A stretch of 64,000 nucleotides of DNA, taken from contig NZ_JAAWWD010000003.1 in NCBI RefSeq assembly GCF_021404545.1, positions 124,001 to 188,000 of the forward strand, read 5' to 3'. Numbering within the stretch: the first letter of the stretch is position 1; every line of letters begins with the position of its first letter. The position numbers and the translations under genes were made by a program. Positions 9,366-18,199 of this stretch are shown here, piece after piece. The notes beneath the pieces were generated by a model. The model ran no database searches, was not told the origin of the DNA, and worked only from the letters and a program-made list of their open reading frames with translations. The DNA comes from Aestuariivita sp. Its GTDB lineage: Bacteria > Pseudomonadota > Alphaproteobacteria > Rhodobacterales > Rhodobacteraceae.

Positions 9366-10424
9366 ATGAAATCTGGTGTAGTAACAGGCCGTGAATACGT
9401 TGAACTCGTAGAAGCATGCAAACGTGGTGCTTATGCGCTACCCGCAGTAAACGTAGTGGGAACAAATTCGGTCAACGCAGTTTTGGAAGCTGCGTCGAAT
9501 GCTCGCTCCGACGTGATTATTCAGATTTCAAATGGTGGCGCACAATTTTTTGCTGGGCAAGGCATTCAAGACGCGCTTAGGGCGAAAGTGCTTGGCGCAG
9601 TTTCCATGGCACAACATGTGCACACAGTCGCGAAAGACTATGGAGTGTGTGTTGTGCTACATACGGACCATGCAAACCGTGGCCTGCTCCCTTGGATAGA
9701 TGGTTTGATCGTCGAGAATCGAATGCACTTCGAAAAAACAGGCTCACCACTCTTCTCAAGCCATATGCTGGACTTGTCCGAGGAGCCGGTAAGCCAAAAC
9801 ATCGATACCTGCGCGAAGTATCACGAAGCCCTGGCGGAACTGAATATTTCGTTGGAGATAGAGCTTGGAGTTACCGGTGGTGAAGAAGACGGCGTGGGGT
9901 CAGATGATGTATCGGACAACTCACGTCTTTATACGCAGCCAGAAGACGTATGGTACGCCTACCAAACCTTGAACGATATTGGCCACTTTTCTATTGCGGC
10001 AGCTTTTGGCAACGTTCATGGGGTCTACCGTCCAGGCAACGTTCACTTGCGACCTTCGATACTGGACGATTGTCAAAAGTATATTTCTTCAAGGATTAGC
10101 GGCGCGAATTCAAAACCGTGCGATTTTGTATTTCACGGTGGATCAGGCTCTGGAAAGAACGATGTTTCGAAAGCAGTCGATTATGGTGTTTTCAAGATGA
10201 ACATCGACACTGATACCCAATTCGCATTTTCCTCTGCATTGTTTTCTTTCATGGAGCCAAACAGTCAGGCTTTCAAACATCAAATCGATCCTGACACTGG
10301 AAAGCCCAATAAATCTTTATACGATCCTAGAAAATCTTTGCGAGAAGCGGAAAAGGGCATAGTCGCTAGATTACAAGAAGCTTTTGACGTGCTGGGGTCC
10401 GCAAACAAAACAATCGCGGATTAA
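9366..10424 (+). CDS. Class II fructose-bisphosphate aldolase (FbaA-like)
   Basis: 352-residue class IIA aldolase, which cleaves or forms fructose-1,6-bisphosphate with Zn2+. Seen: LHTDHANRGLLPWIDGL (Asp/His pair for catalysis and Zn), ELGVTGGEEDGV (Glu), FGNVHGVYRPGNV and FHGGSGS (Zn-binding His), and the substrate-binding MNIDTDTQ. Length is close to E. coli FbaA. Codon use is AT-rich compared with the backbone, and the gene lies on the island, so it is a second, horizontally acquired aldolase rather than the housekeeping copy. Convergent with the HD and GAPDH-like genes. Why an island carries it is unknown. Confidence 0.9.
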   Translation: MKSGVVTGREYVELVEACKRGAYALPAVNVVGTNSVNAVLEAASNARSDVIIQISNGGAQFFAGQGIQDALRAKVLGAVSMAQHVHTVAKDYGVCVVLHTDHANRGLLPWIDGLIVENRMHFEKTGSPLFSSHMLDLSEEPVSQNIDTCAKYHEALAELNISLEIELGVTGGEEDGVGSDDVSDNSRLYTQPEDVWYAYQTLNDIGHFSIAAAFGNVHGVYRPGNVHLRPSILDDCQKYISSRISGANSKPCDFVFHGGSGSGKNDVSKAVDYGVFKMNIDTDTQFAFSSALFSFMEPNSQAFKHQIDPDTGKPNKSLYDPRKSLREAEKGIVARLQEAFDVLGSANKTIAD

Positions 10425-10468
10425 TCAAAGACATTTTCTAATCGGCTCTAGTGGTCTTGAGACAGCGA

Positions 10469-11125
10469 CTACAAACTCAAAAATTCGTGCTTGAGTTTTT
10501 TGAACCGAGTCCGTTCATCAATGTCGAGATGGAAGAGTTCAAGATTGTCTGAATCAAAATTTGTGCGTGGTAAGTGAGATTCTCCAAATACTTTGGCTCT
10601 CAGGCTGGGATATCCGCACACATCAGCTTGATAATAGGAACTCACCAATTCCCATACCTCTATCCGAGAGCAACGCAAAGTTCTGACTAACAAAATCAAC
10701 TCAGACAAAGCTCTTTCCTGCGTCAAGCGGTGTTTTGCGTTCAAATGCTTTCCAATCGGGTCTATCGTTACAACCGCCAAGATGTCTGCCAACTGGCTAG
10801 AAGACATTTGTCCTCGCGGTACGAGCGACCCTATGAAATCGGACGTGATTTCATGCTGACGTTCGGGGTCACCAACCGCAATAGCTTCAGGTTTTCCAAC
10901 ATCATGCAAAAAAATCATTGCCCTTATCTTATCGGCGGGAAATAAAAACTGATGCGATGGCAAGAAGAAAAACTCGAAGGCTTGCCAAACCGCCAATGTA
11001 TGCTCCCAAAGAGTTAAATTATCTCGGCCTCCAATCGACTTCTCAAACTCATCCAAAAGCCAACTTTTGGAACTCTTGACGAAACTCAATTCTTCAGAAA
11101 AAACTCTCTCAAAAGTCTTGTTCAT
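10469..11125 (-). CDS. HD-domain phosphohydrolase-like protein
   Basis: 218 residues with the metal-binding HD pattern: His in WEHTLAVWQA, the HD doublet in MIFLHDVGKPEA, a further His in ERQHEI and an Asp in VTIDPIGKHL. HD proteins hydrolyse phosphate esters of nucleotides, cyclic dinucleotides or (p)ppGpp; the substrate here cannot be told from sequence. It follows the GAPDH-like gene by 22 bp on the same strand, so the two are likely co-transcribed. AT-rich. Confidence 0.65.
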   Translation of the reverse strand: MNKTFERVFSEELSFVKSSKSWLLDEFEKSIGGRDNLTLWEHTLAVWQAFEFFFLPSHQFLFPADKIRAMIFLHDVGKPEAIAVGDPERQHEITSDFIGSLVPRGQMSSSQLADILAVVTIDPIGKHLNAKHRLTQERALSELILLVRTLRCSRIEVWELVSSYYQADVCGYPSLRAKVFGESHLPRTNFDSDNLELFHLDIDERTRFKKLKHEFLSL

Positions 11126-11147
11126 GATTCTTCAAAAAAACTGGCGG

Positions 11148-12143
11148 TCAAGAATCAGAATTCTTTTCGACTAAAAAGCAACAAAGATCATGCAACCGTA
11201 TCCCCGATCCTTCGTTGTTGAAGTATCCAAAAAAGTATGCTCGGCTACCGCGCACATCGACCTCATCAATTACAAGGTTTATGGATTCTTTGGAGTGTTG
11301 AAAGGCCTGTCCTCCAATGTCTTCACCAACAATACCCACGATCCCCCGCCATTCTTCACAGAGTGCTTTCTCTTTCAAGAATGCAACAACGTCACTTCTA
11401 GAGATTTGAGCTGTGGTCTCAACACAAAAATCCATCAGAGAAACACCCCAATATGGTGCGTAAGTGTAATTTACTTTCAATTCTTCTTCTTCAAAATTCA
11501 AAATCCGAGAACCCACAGCCTCTAGCGAACACTCTTTTCGCTGCAATGAATTCCAGCGTCCTTCTTCAAGCTGCCATCGTGGCACAGAGTGGAGTATATT
11601 TACCAAGCAAGACTTCACGCCGAACTTTTCCTTCATAGCGGATACAACATGAGTCCCTGGAATAACTGTGCAGGAGCCAAAAGAAATAACTTTGTGTATG
11701 TCCGCCTGGTAAGATCTATGATTAAGACCAAATATCAACTCGGTGTCCGCATTTTCAATCGTTGCACCAACAAGAGCAGCGAAGGTTTTTCCCTGAACCG
11801 CGTTGTTCAAGTACTGGTGGTTTTCACGACGACCAGAGCACTCGAACAATATTTCTGGTTCACCAAGCCATTCCGCAGCCTCCAACATACCAGTAGAGCA
11901 TCTAATTCTTTTTGAACCATTGGCCGCGTTTGGAAGTATGAGGTCATCGTTCTCGAGGAAAACGCCTTGATCAGAAAATGACCGAACGATTGGGTCGTTT
12001 TTCAGAATCGATAGCACTTCGTTGGGGCCCAGAATCGGATCGTGTATGAAACTAATGTCATAAGGGGAGTTTTTATCTTGATACCAGGCCTGAAACAGTC
12101 CTAGTCCAAACCTACCGAAACCATTAAGTCCAGCGACAACCAT
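11148..12143 (-). CDS. Divergent glyceraldehyde-3-phosphate dehydrogenase-like protein
   Basis: 331 residues. The N-terminal Rossmann motif (GLNGFGRFGLGLF) binds NAD(P). The catalytic Cys is in SFGSCTV where classical GAPDH has SNASCTTNC, the His partner is likely in NILHSVPRW, and the end resembles the WYDNEWGYS region (YFFGYFNNEGSG). The second conserved Cys/Asn region and parts of the S-loop differ, so it is a divergent paralogue whose substrate may not be GAP. Start: ATG 12143 has a strong AGGAGA 6 nt upstream. Pairs with the HD gene. 12144-12487 holds no supported gene. Confidence 0.75.
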   Translation of the reverse strand: MVVAGLNGFGRFGLGLFQAWYQDKNSPYDISFIHDPILGPNEVLSILKNDPIVRSFSDQGVFLENDDLILPNAANGSKRIRCSTGMLEAAEWLGEPEILFECSGRRENHQYLNNAVQGKTFAALVGATIENADTELIFGLNHRSYQADIHKVISFGSCTVIPGTHVVSAMKEKFGVKSCLVNILHSVPRWQLEEGRWNSLQRKECSLEAVGSRILNFEEEELKVNYTYAPYWGVSLMDFCVETTAQISRSDVVAFLKEKALCEEWRGIVGIVGEDIGGQAFQHSKESINLVIDEVDVRGSRAYFFGYFNNEGSGIRLHDLCCFLVEKNSDS

Positions 12144-12487
12144 ATTTTTCTCCTTTGGCGGCAAGGATTTTGGCACAGCCCCCACGCGCAAACAATATCT
12201 CGAAAGGACAGCTTCTGAGTGCAGTAGTTAAATGTCCACCCAATCTGCTCTGAATATGTATGTGTTCGACGTGCGATTTTTCGACCAACTTCGTCAGTTC
12301 TTCTCATGTTCGATTGCAGCTGCTCTGCAGAGTCTGGGAAGCCAGCGCATATCATTTAGCCTATAGCCCAACTTCAGAACTAGCAGTCAGTATTGTCGTC
12401 GTGTCGTCCAATGCGCAGTATATTCAGCGGTTTTATAAGACCTCGGCGCGCATCCGCTCTGGCTCACCTTGGGTGATGGACTGACTG

Positions 12488-12904
12488 TCATGGCTGTGGT
12501 CCTAATGGCTTGTCCGCGAGCAGAAGTTTGAAAAGTTTCAAAAAAGATCGATCTTCACCTCGCAAATGGGCACGTTTCATAAGTTGACTGCTAGGCAGCG
12601 TCTTCGTCCTGTGGCCTAGTGTTCAGAAGCTCGAGAAGCTTCACAAAAGTTCGATCTTCGCCTCGCAAATGTGCACATTATTGACATGATAGATCAGCTG
12701 GCCTCTAGGCTGCCCCATCACCCCGTCGTTCAGTTCGCAGCTTATCGAGTAGATCAATAAAAGTTCGGTCTACGTTTCGCTCCTGTGTACATTATTGACA
12801 TGATAGATCAGCTGGCCTCTAGGCTGCTCCATCACTCTGTGGTTCAGTTCGCAGTTTATCGAGTAGATCAATAAAAGTTCGGTCTACGTCCCGCTCCTGT
12901 GTAC
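12488..12904 (-). repeat. Array of alternative recombinase 3' ends (114-bp period)
   Basis: Downstream of the serine recombinase gene, its last ~85 bp recur in degenerate form. In-phase TAG stops lie at 12819, 12705 and 12591 (complement), exactly 114 bp apart; a fourth, more diverged unit ends in TGA at 12488. Each unit starts at a GTRCAC-like sequence and stays open to its stop. Encoded tails: the gene's own ends RTEPQSDGAA, the next RTERRGDGAA, the third NTRPQDEDAA, the fourth diverges. Units 2 and 3 are separated by the same ~28-bp spacer (ATTATTGACATGATAG...). This looks like scars of successive insertions or a tail-swapping array. Confidence 0.75.
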
Positions 12905-14318
12905 CACCGAGGAGGGTTGGGTCAGATTTCCCCCTCGTGACCCAAGAATATGGCTCAAACGCTACCTCGTTTCGCGACACCGTGCGGTTCGGCCACACGT
13001 TTTCGACGATCATGCGCTTTTCGGCCCGATTTGCCATATCATAAAGATATACAAGGTTCTTTCGTAGTTCGGCCAACTGTTCTTGATATTCAGCTAAAGC
13101 GTCGACATCAGGCAATTTGAGCATCTCATCTTGGAGTTCAGCGAGGCGCAACTGAATGTCGCCCTGCTTACGTGTAAACCTGTGTCGGTCCAGCGTTCCA
13201 TCAATCAATAAGTCCTCAAGTCGCTCCAATCGGCACTCCTGATCCTTGATCTGGAGGTCCAGCGCAGAACGCTGTTCTTCCAAGTCAATCAAGGCGTCAG
13301 GTTTGTCCGTGTTTTGTGCTCTCGCTGCAGCCGTGGCGCTTAGCTCCAAGGTGCAGAGTTCCTGTCGGATCGCATCATCGAGCAACTCCTCTCGTAGTGT
13401 TTTGGTAGCACAGCCGCTCCGATTGCAGCGGTAGTATACGTGGCCCTTCTGCCGTTCAGGCACCATCGGCTTGTCGCAAAGCCCACAGCGGAACAGCCCC
13501 ATGAACAGGTGGTTGTGGCGAGTGGATTTCGGACCTGACCGTTCACTTCGGATGGCCTGGACGCGCTTCCAAACGGCGACCGGCACGATAGGTTCATGGA
13601 CACCCTGATATGTCTTGCCAGAGCTCTTGACATGCATAAAGCCGATGTAAAAGGGGTTCTGCAGGATGTTACCTAAGCCACAAAGGGTGAGCTTTCCGCC
13701 GCGCGTGTTGCGCAGCCCCCGTCGGTGCAGTTCGTCCAATAGCGTTTCATACGAATACTGCCTCGAGGCATAGAGCTCGAACGCAAGCTTAATCAGTGGC
13801 GCTGTCTTAGGGCACGGAATCTTCGGTTTTCCGCCCCCTTGGTTCAGATATCCAGGCGGAGCACCCCAAGGGAATAGCCCTTGTTGCAAACGACCGTTCA
13901 TCCCTTTGATGCACTCTTCCCGCAGGTTGCGGATGTAGTCGGCGGCGATGACGGCCTGGATGTCGGCGGTGAGACGTCCACCGCGAGAATTGAAGTCCAG
14001 ACTCTCGGTGGCGACGTAGACAGACACACCCGCGTCAGGCAATTCACTGAACATCGCCCAATCGCGCAGGTTGCGGGCAGAACGGTCGATCTTGTGGATG
14101 ATGACGCCCTGGGCTTTGCCTTGCTTCAGTTGCTTGAGCATGGCCGTGAACACTGGGCGACCAGATTTGGCCGCGGTCTCTTTCTCTTCAAACCACTTCG
14201 TGACGGTGAGATCGTTCCGACTCGCAAAAACCGTGATGGCGTCTTTCTGTGCGTCGAGTGATACACCCTCGCCTTGCTTCTGGGTGGATACTCGAATGTA
14301 TCCAAAGCACGGTTTCAT
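12819..14318 (-). CDS. Large serine recombinase
   Basis: 499 residues. The N-terminal resolvase domain has the catalytic Ser11 in YIRVST and the arginines of HKIDRSARNLRDW. Next come a recombinase domain (ASRQYSYETLLDELHRRGLRNTRGG), a zinc ribbon (CGLC ... CNRSGC) and a coiled coil (residues about 350-430). This is the architecture of integrases and transposases of phages and ICEs, which need no host factor. It is translationally coupled to the 48-residue ORF before it (ATGA). Its 3' end is the last unit of the repeat array downstream. Probably the integrase of a nested element, separate from the tRNA-Cys integrase. Confidence 0.9.
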   Translation of the reverse strand: MKPCFGYIRVSTQKQGEGVSLDAQKDAITVFASRNDLTVTKWFEEKETAAKSGRPVFTAMLKQLKQGKAQGVIIHKIDRSARNLRDWAMFSELPDAGVSVYVATESLDFNSRGGRLTADIQAVIAADYIRNLREECIKGMNGRLQQGLFPWGAPPGYLNQGGGKPKIPCPKTAPLIKLAFELYASRQYSYETLLDELHRRGLRNTRGGKLTLCGLGNILQNPFYIGFMHVKSSGKTYQGVHEPIVPVAVWKRVQAIRSERSGPKSTRHNHLFMGLFRCGLCDKPMVPERQKGHVYYRCNRSGCATKTLREELLDDAIRQELCTLELSATAAARAQNTDKPDALIDLEEQRSALDLQIKDQECRLERLEDLLIDGTLDRHRFTRKQGDIQLRLAELQDEMLKLPDVDALAEYQEQLAELRKNLVYLYDMANRAEKRMIVENVWPNRTVSRNEVAFEPYSWVTRGKSDPTLLGGTQERDVDRTFIDLLDKLRTEPQSDGAA

Positions 14319-14461
14319 ACGTCAGTTTCAGGTTGTTGGGACTCTACCACATCTTCAGATTTTGGCCAATCCGGCCACAGCCATTTGCCCTCGGCCACCA
14401 GCCGTTCATATACCCGCTGGCAGATTTCCAGGTGCCGCTCAATGCGTTCGTCTTCGGTCAT
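14315..14461 (-). CDS. Small ORF (48 aa) coupled to the serine recombinase
   Basis: ATG at 14461, stop TGA overlapping the recombinase ATG by four bases. The protein is short, charged and Trp-rich (KWLWPDWP). Position suggests a recombination directionality or regulatory partner, but I do not recognise a family. Support comes from the exact ATGA coupling and normal codon use. Confidence 0.55.
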   Translation of the reverse strand: MTEDERIERHLEICQRVYERLVAEGKWLWPDWPKSEDVVESQQPETDV

Positions 14462-14505
14462 AGGCAAAATGTACAAAAGCCCACAAGTCGCCTCTAGCGA
14501 CCACT

Positions 14506-15669
14506 TTAGGTCCCGGAATGATAGGCTGGCAGCATATGCGCGGTGAACGGTCGGAGGCGCTCACTCTGATGCATCATCCAGACTATCGCACGGTGGTTTG
14601 GTTGGTTTTGCAAGTCAGCAGGACTGAAGGGGCCAAGGAACCGCGCCAAAGGTGGCGCATCGTGCGCACCAACGCGGAACAGCACCAAGGAGCCCACATT
14701 GCCCAGGATGGCATCTCGCGACGCGGTATCGATCTGGGAGAGGTGCTGATGCGCAAGCGTTACCGACAGCGCATACTTCCGGGCCTCGGACAGCATGTCG
14801 GTAAAGCTGTGGGTCGTCAGGTTGTGAAACTCGTCAATGTGCAGCGCGAAAGGACGGCGGTCATCTTCCACAGTATCGTGGCGCGTGAACGCGGCGTTGA
14901 GTATACTTGAGGAAATCAGCCCACCCAGAACGTTGGTGACATCTGCGCCAAGACGCCCTTTTGCAAGGTTGATGAGCAGGATCTCTCCGTCATCCATCGT
15001 GCGTCGAAACCGCAATGGCACGCGTGGTTCACACAATGCGGTCCGAACGGTCGGGTGGGCCAGAAAGGCTCCCAACTTGTTTGAAATCGGCGCAACACCG
15101 TCCGCGCTGGTCTGATAGTTCAACGCGGGGAATTCGTGCTTCCAGAAGAACCTAACCTGCGGGTCGGTAAGACGTTCGGTGACCTGTCTGCGGAAGCCTT
15201 TGTATACAAAGAGGCGCATGAGGTCGCGCAAATCGACTGTAGGCTGTTCCAGCAACGCCAGGATTGCATGGCGCAGCAAATGCTCCATACGTGCACCCCA
15301 GGCATCCGGCCATTGTTTCTTCAATGCGTCGATCAGCCCTGAAGCCACCAGCGGTCGGAAGGCGTTGCCAACATGCTGAAGTGGATTGTACCCCAGCGGA
15401 CAATTGGGATCGGATACGTCCCAATAGAGATGGGGGCGTGTGATGTTTTGGTGCACATCAAACGCCAGATCACCGTGCGGATCAATCAGACACAGCCTCT
15501 GGCCAAAGCGTGCTTCTTGCCAGATCAAATTCTTCAGCATGGTGGACTTGCCGGTGCCTGACTGCCCCAAACAGTACAGGTGGAACCGTCGGTCGGCAGG
15601 CGTGATCCCGAATGGCGCCGGATCTCCATAGCGGCGATGTGCGAGACCAAGCACGGGATAGGGCAACAT
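14506..15669 (-). CDS. VirD4/HerA-type ATPase (type IV coupling protein-like), soluble
   Basis: 387 residues. Walker A GQSGTGKST near residue 35, Walker B in LCLIDPHGD and a second acidic motif LHIDEFHNL, then a TLAHQHLSQ sensor-like motif: the TraG/TraD C-terminal and DUF87 pattern of DNA-pumping ATPases. There is no N-terminal membrane helix, unlike the larger homologue at 33812. Lies between the recombinase module and the divergent DUF3768 gene. Could act in mobilization or DNA processing of the nested element. Confidence 0.78.
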   Translation of the reverse strand: MLPYPVLGLAHRRYGDPAPFGITPADRRFHLYCLGQSGTGKSTMLKNLIWQEARFGQRLCLIDPHGDLAFDVHQNITRPHLYWDVSDPNCPLGYNPLQHVGNAFRPLVASGLIDALKKQWPDAWGARMEHLLRHAILALLEQPTVDLRDLMRLFVYKGFRRQVTERLTDPQVRFFWKHEFPALNYQTSADGVAPISNKLGAFLAHPTVRTALCEPRVPLRFRRTMDDGEILLINLAKGRLGADVTNVLGGLISSSILNAAFTRHDTVEDDRRPFALHIDEFHNLTTHSFTDMLSEARKYALSVTLAHQHLSQIDTASRDAILGNVGSLVLFRVGAHDAPPLARFLGPFSPADLQNQPNHRAIVWMMHQSERLRPFTAHMLPAYHSGT

Positions 15670-15859
15670 ACGAGCAGTTTGCGTTGCCGGTCACCGTTCG
15701 CAAAGCGACCCGTTTATTGCTCACAAGAATACGCTGGTCGGTACGTCCATCTCTCTTGTCATGCCACCATGCGATCAGATGCTCCTTCTCACTGTCGCCT
15801 CCTGCCGGGCGGCCTCGAACACTGGGTTCGGGATCGCCTCAGCAAGAGGAGACAGATCA

Positions 15860-16378
15860 ATGGACAATGAAGATAAGATTGGCAACGTACCGCGCTGTCG
15901 GACCTGCGGCTCCGAGCGCGTCGTTCTGGACGCATGGGCATGTTTCAACCCAGACAGTGGAATGTGGGAATTGGAGCAAACCTTCGACGATGCATTCTGC
16001 CACAATTGCGATGCAGCTACCCACCTCGAATGGATGAAGCAGTCCGCACCGCCGCACCTACGCATAAGGGAACTCAATGACCAGTTCCGAACCAACGGCA
16101 AAGGGCGTGGAACGGTCTTAGTGACGCAAGGCATTCAGTCGGAGGGAGCCGACTTCATGCTGTCGGCAATCGTGGCAGTACGGGGCTTCACCGAGTTCAG
16201 CGAAGACAATGACCCGTGGGGTGAGCATGACTTCGGCGCCCTCGACGTCGCGGGCCAGAAGGTCTTTTTCAAGCTCGACTATTACGCTGACGAGACTCTT
16301 AGTGCCGGGTCAGAGAACCCTGCCAATGAGAGTATGACCTTCAGGGTTATGACCATCCTGCTGGCGCGTGAGTACTGA
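15860..16378 (+). CDS. DUF3768 protein with N-terminal zinc ribbon
   Basis: 172 residues. Two CxxC pairs at the start (CRTCGS and CHNCDA) suggest a zinc ribbon. The C-terminal half matches DUF3768 (IRELNDQFRTNGKGRGTVLVTQGI, then FSEDNDPWGEHDFGALDVAGQKVFFKLDYYD-like end). DUF3768 proteins are common on alphaproteobacterial plasmids and ICEs; function unknown. I chose ATG 15860 with an AAGAGGAGA site before it; an earlier in-frame start has no such site. Overlaps the next gene (TGATGG). Confidence 0.75.
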   Translation: MDNEDKIGNVPRCRTCGSERVVLDAWACFNPDSGMWELEQTFDDAFCHNCDAATHLEWMKQSAPPHLRIRELNDQFRTNGKGRGTVLVTQGIQSEGADFMLSAIVAVRGFTEFSEDNDPWGEHDFGALDVAGQKVFFKLDYYADETLSAGSENPANESMTFRVMTILLAREY

Positions 16379-16662
16379 TGGGCAGCGCGTACGAAACGTT
16401 CGAACTCGTCTGGCAGGAACGTCGGGTCGAAGTGTCGTTCCAATTCAACTGGTTGGGCTCCGATTTTTGGCACATCGAACTCCGATCTCCGGATGTTCTG
16501 CCGCTGACCGAGACAGGCTATCGCTCATGCTTCGTTCCATCCACTGATGATGCGTCGGAGCAAACCATACGAAACCTGGTACTGCATTGGCTCGATGACG
16601 CTGCAGATACCGAGCGCTGGCAGAGTTACCTCAATGAGAGCCGTCAGTTGTCGCTGTTCTGA
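16378..16662 (+). CDS. Hypothetical protein, partner of DUF3768
   Basis: 94 residues, soluble, rich in aromatic residues (FQFNWLGSDFWHIELRSPD). Start overlaps the DUF3768 stop by one base, so the two are coupled. Similar small proteins travel with DUF3768 on mobile elements; no function is known to me. Confidence 0.6.
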   Translation: MGSAYETFELVWQERRVEVSFQFNWLGSDFWHIELRSPDVLPLTETGYRSCFVPSTDDASEQTIRNLVLHWLDDAADTERWQSYLNESRQLSLF

Positions 16663-16683
16663 GCCTCCAGCGCAAAACGCAAT

Positions 16684-16711
16684 ACGCCGTCCGGTAGCCG
16701 GGCGGCGTTTT
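16684..16711 (+). terminator. Intrinsic terminator after the DUF3768 operon
   Basis: ACGCCGTCCGG / CCGGGCGGCGT stem with a 3-nt loop, followed by TTTT. Placed 22 bp after the stop of the 94-residue gene. Confidence 0.8.
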
Positions 16712-17101
16712 CCCTGTGACCGTGCGGAAATGCTGTCAGAAATCGCTCACTCATTCGTCACACCAAGTGAACGCACCTGGCCTTGGATTGGTGGCTTGGC
16801 CAGACAAGGTGCGGAGGACGGCGCCACGTGGCGTTTGCCGATCCCGGCCCTTTTAAAGGGGGCCGGTTCGGCGCGGACAGCCATCGTGGCACGTTATGTC
16901 TGGTTTAAGAGCGCACAAGGACCAGTTCACCTCAGGCTCATGCCGAATTCAGACGCCATGTACTAGGGTGAAGGAGCCGCGCCACGTTTGATTGGGCTTG
17001 CTGCAGGTTCTGTTTTTATCCTTGAAAGAGATAGTCTGGTCTCTTTGTCCGTCTGGCGGGCTGCAATAGACTGGCCGGGTACAAGTTTAATTCTAAGCAT
17101 T

Positions 17102-17446
17102 ATGCGCACTCAATTTGCATTGGATCTGCGGACAGAACGCAGGAAATCCGGTTTTACCCAATCTGATGTTGCTCACCTCATCTCTTCAAACCAATCGCTC
17201 GTCTCGGAACTTGAGCAGGGCAAGCGACGTCCCAATCTTGAGCAGATCGTTGATCTGTCGATTGTATACGCCCGCAGTTTTGAAGCCTTCTTTGGGACAC
17301 TCATGAGCGAGCGGCAACGTGTCATTTTGGGACAAGTACACACACTCCCCGTCATTGAGGCCCGTTCATCCAACACACACAACCGGCCCGGCTCAATCAA
17401 TCGCCTTGAAAAACGTCTGACCGAAGCTCTTGCCTATGAAGCTTAG
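17102..17446 (+). CDS. XRE-family transcriptional regulator
   Basis: 114 residues with an N-terminal Cro/CI helix-turn-helix (LRTERRKSGFTQSDVAHL, then SLVSELEQGKRRP). I take ATG 17102 because the HTH begins right there; a longer frame from 16988 adds residues without match. Overlaps the following RuvC-like gene by 11 bp. Likely regulator of the nested module; its target is unknown. 16712-17101 contains no supported gene. Confidence 0.8.
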   Translation: MRTQFALDLRTERRKSGFTQSDVAHLISSNQSLVSELEQGKRRPNLEQIVDLSIVYARSFEAFFGTLMSERQRVILGQVHTLPVIEARSSNTHNRPGSINRLEKRLTEALAYEA

Positions 17447-17903
17447 TGTTCTTGCGATTGCGGTTGGTTCCGGGCGCGCAGGTTACATCCTCCTGCGAAA
17501 TGGGCAGGTTCAGGATTGGGGGTCAACGGAACGCCTAGCGCGTAAGCCGGAAGGGATGAGAAGATTTCTAAGTGGTCTGATTGCCGATTATCAACCAGAC
17601 GTAGTTGTAACGGAGTCCATTGCCAAAGGTTGCTTGAAACACCCGAGAACCAAGGTTCTGATTCAGGCGCTCCAAGAAGAAGCGGCTCAACACGAGCTGC
17701 TCGATGTCTCAGTCCCGCTGCCTCGGGCCTACCCGTCAAAATACGAGCGGGCCGTGGCACTTGCTGAACGTCACGCTGCGGTTGCTGGATACCTTCCCAA
17801 ACGTCGCCCAATGTTCTACGAAAACACGCCGCGTGGCTACCTTCTGTTTGATGCTGTTGCGCTGGCGGAAGCTGCTTTGGCGGGACCGTCCAAAGTCGGA
17901 TGA
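17436..17903 (+). CDS. RuvC/RNase H-fold protein, probably inactive or divergent
   Basis: 155 residues. The layout follows the RuvC resolvase-like fold seen on alphaproteobacterial plasmids: N-terminal strand (LSVLAIAVGSGRAGYILL), DWGS, central strand with Glu (PDVVVTES) and a C-terminal acidic helix (FDAVALAEAAL). The first catalytic Asp expected in strand 1 is missing (AIAVG). ATG 17436 starts inside the XRE gene. May bind or process branched DNA; catalysis is doubtful. Confidence 0.6.
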   Translation: MKLSVLAIAVGSGRAGYILLRNGQVQDWGSTERLARKPEGMRRFLSGLIADYQPDVVVTESIAKGCLKHPRTKVLIQALQEEAAQHELLDVSVPLPRAYPSKYERAVALAERHAAVAGYLPKRRPMFYENTPRGYLLFDAVALAEAALAGPSKVG

Positions 17904-17909
17904 AGTCAG

Positions 17910-17932
17910 AACCGCCTCCTCGTGAGGCGGTT
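17910..17932 (+). terminator. Intrinsic terminator
   Basis: AACCGCCTC / GAGGCGGTT stem just after the RuvC-like gene, tetraloop-sized, followed by a short T stretch. Confidence 0.75.
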
Positions 17933-18055
17933 TGTCGAACAGACAAAGCTAGCCCTCTCCAGGCAATCGAGTCTTAGAAAGCAATTGCAGGAACGGTTCA
18001 AGACTTTGATTTCACTCGCAGCAAGCACTGCAACCAAACTTCATTTCGTTGTCCT

Positions 18056-18086
18056 GTGAGCGATACTTGAACTGCGACTCCTATTG
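18056..18086 (+). repeat. Solitary IS30-type end (remnant)
   Basis: TGTGAGCGATACTTGAACTG followed by CGACTCCTATT matches the reverse complement of the right end of the IS30 copy (29511-29541) at 29 of 31 positions by my count. It is oriented like a left end, but no transposase follows. It marks a deleted second IS30 copy or a one-ended rearrangement. The rest of 17933-18199 shows nothing else. Confidence 0.6.
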
Positions 18087-18199
18087 CTTCTGAGGGTATG
18101 GGCCATGCTGCACCATCGACACTTCCGCGAGGCGCGTAGGGTTCATTATGTAAATATTGCCAAACAATGATCGAGCGCCTTTACAACAGACTTTGGCGG

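Noticed and set aside
12488-12904. CRISPR array
   Set aside because: Only three to four diverged, coding-like units with 114-bp period and no unique spacers of constant length. Nothing CRISPR-like elsewhere in the window.
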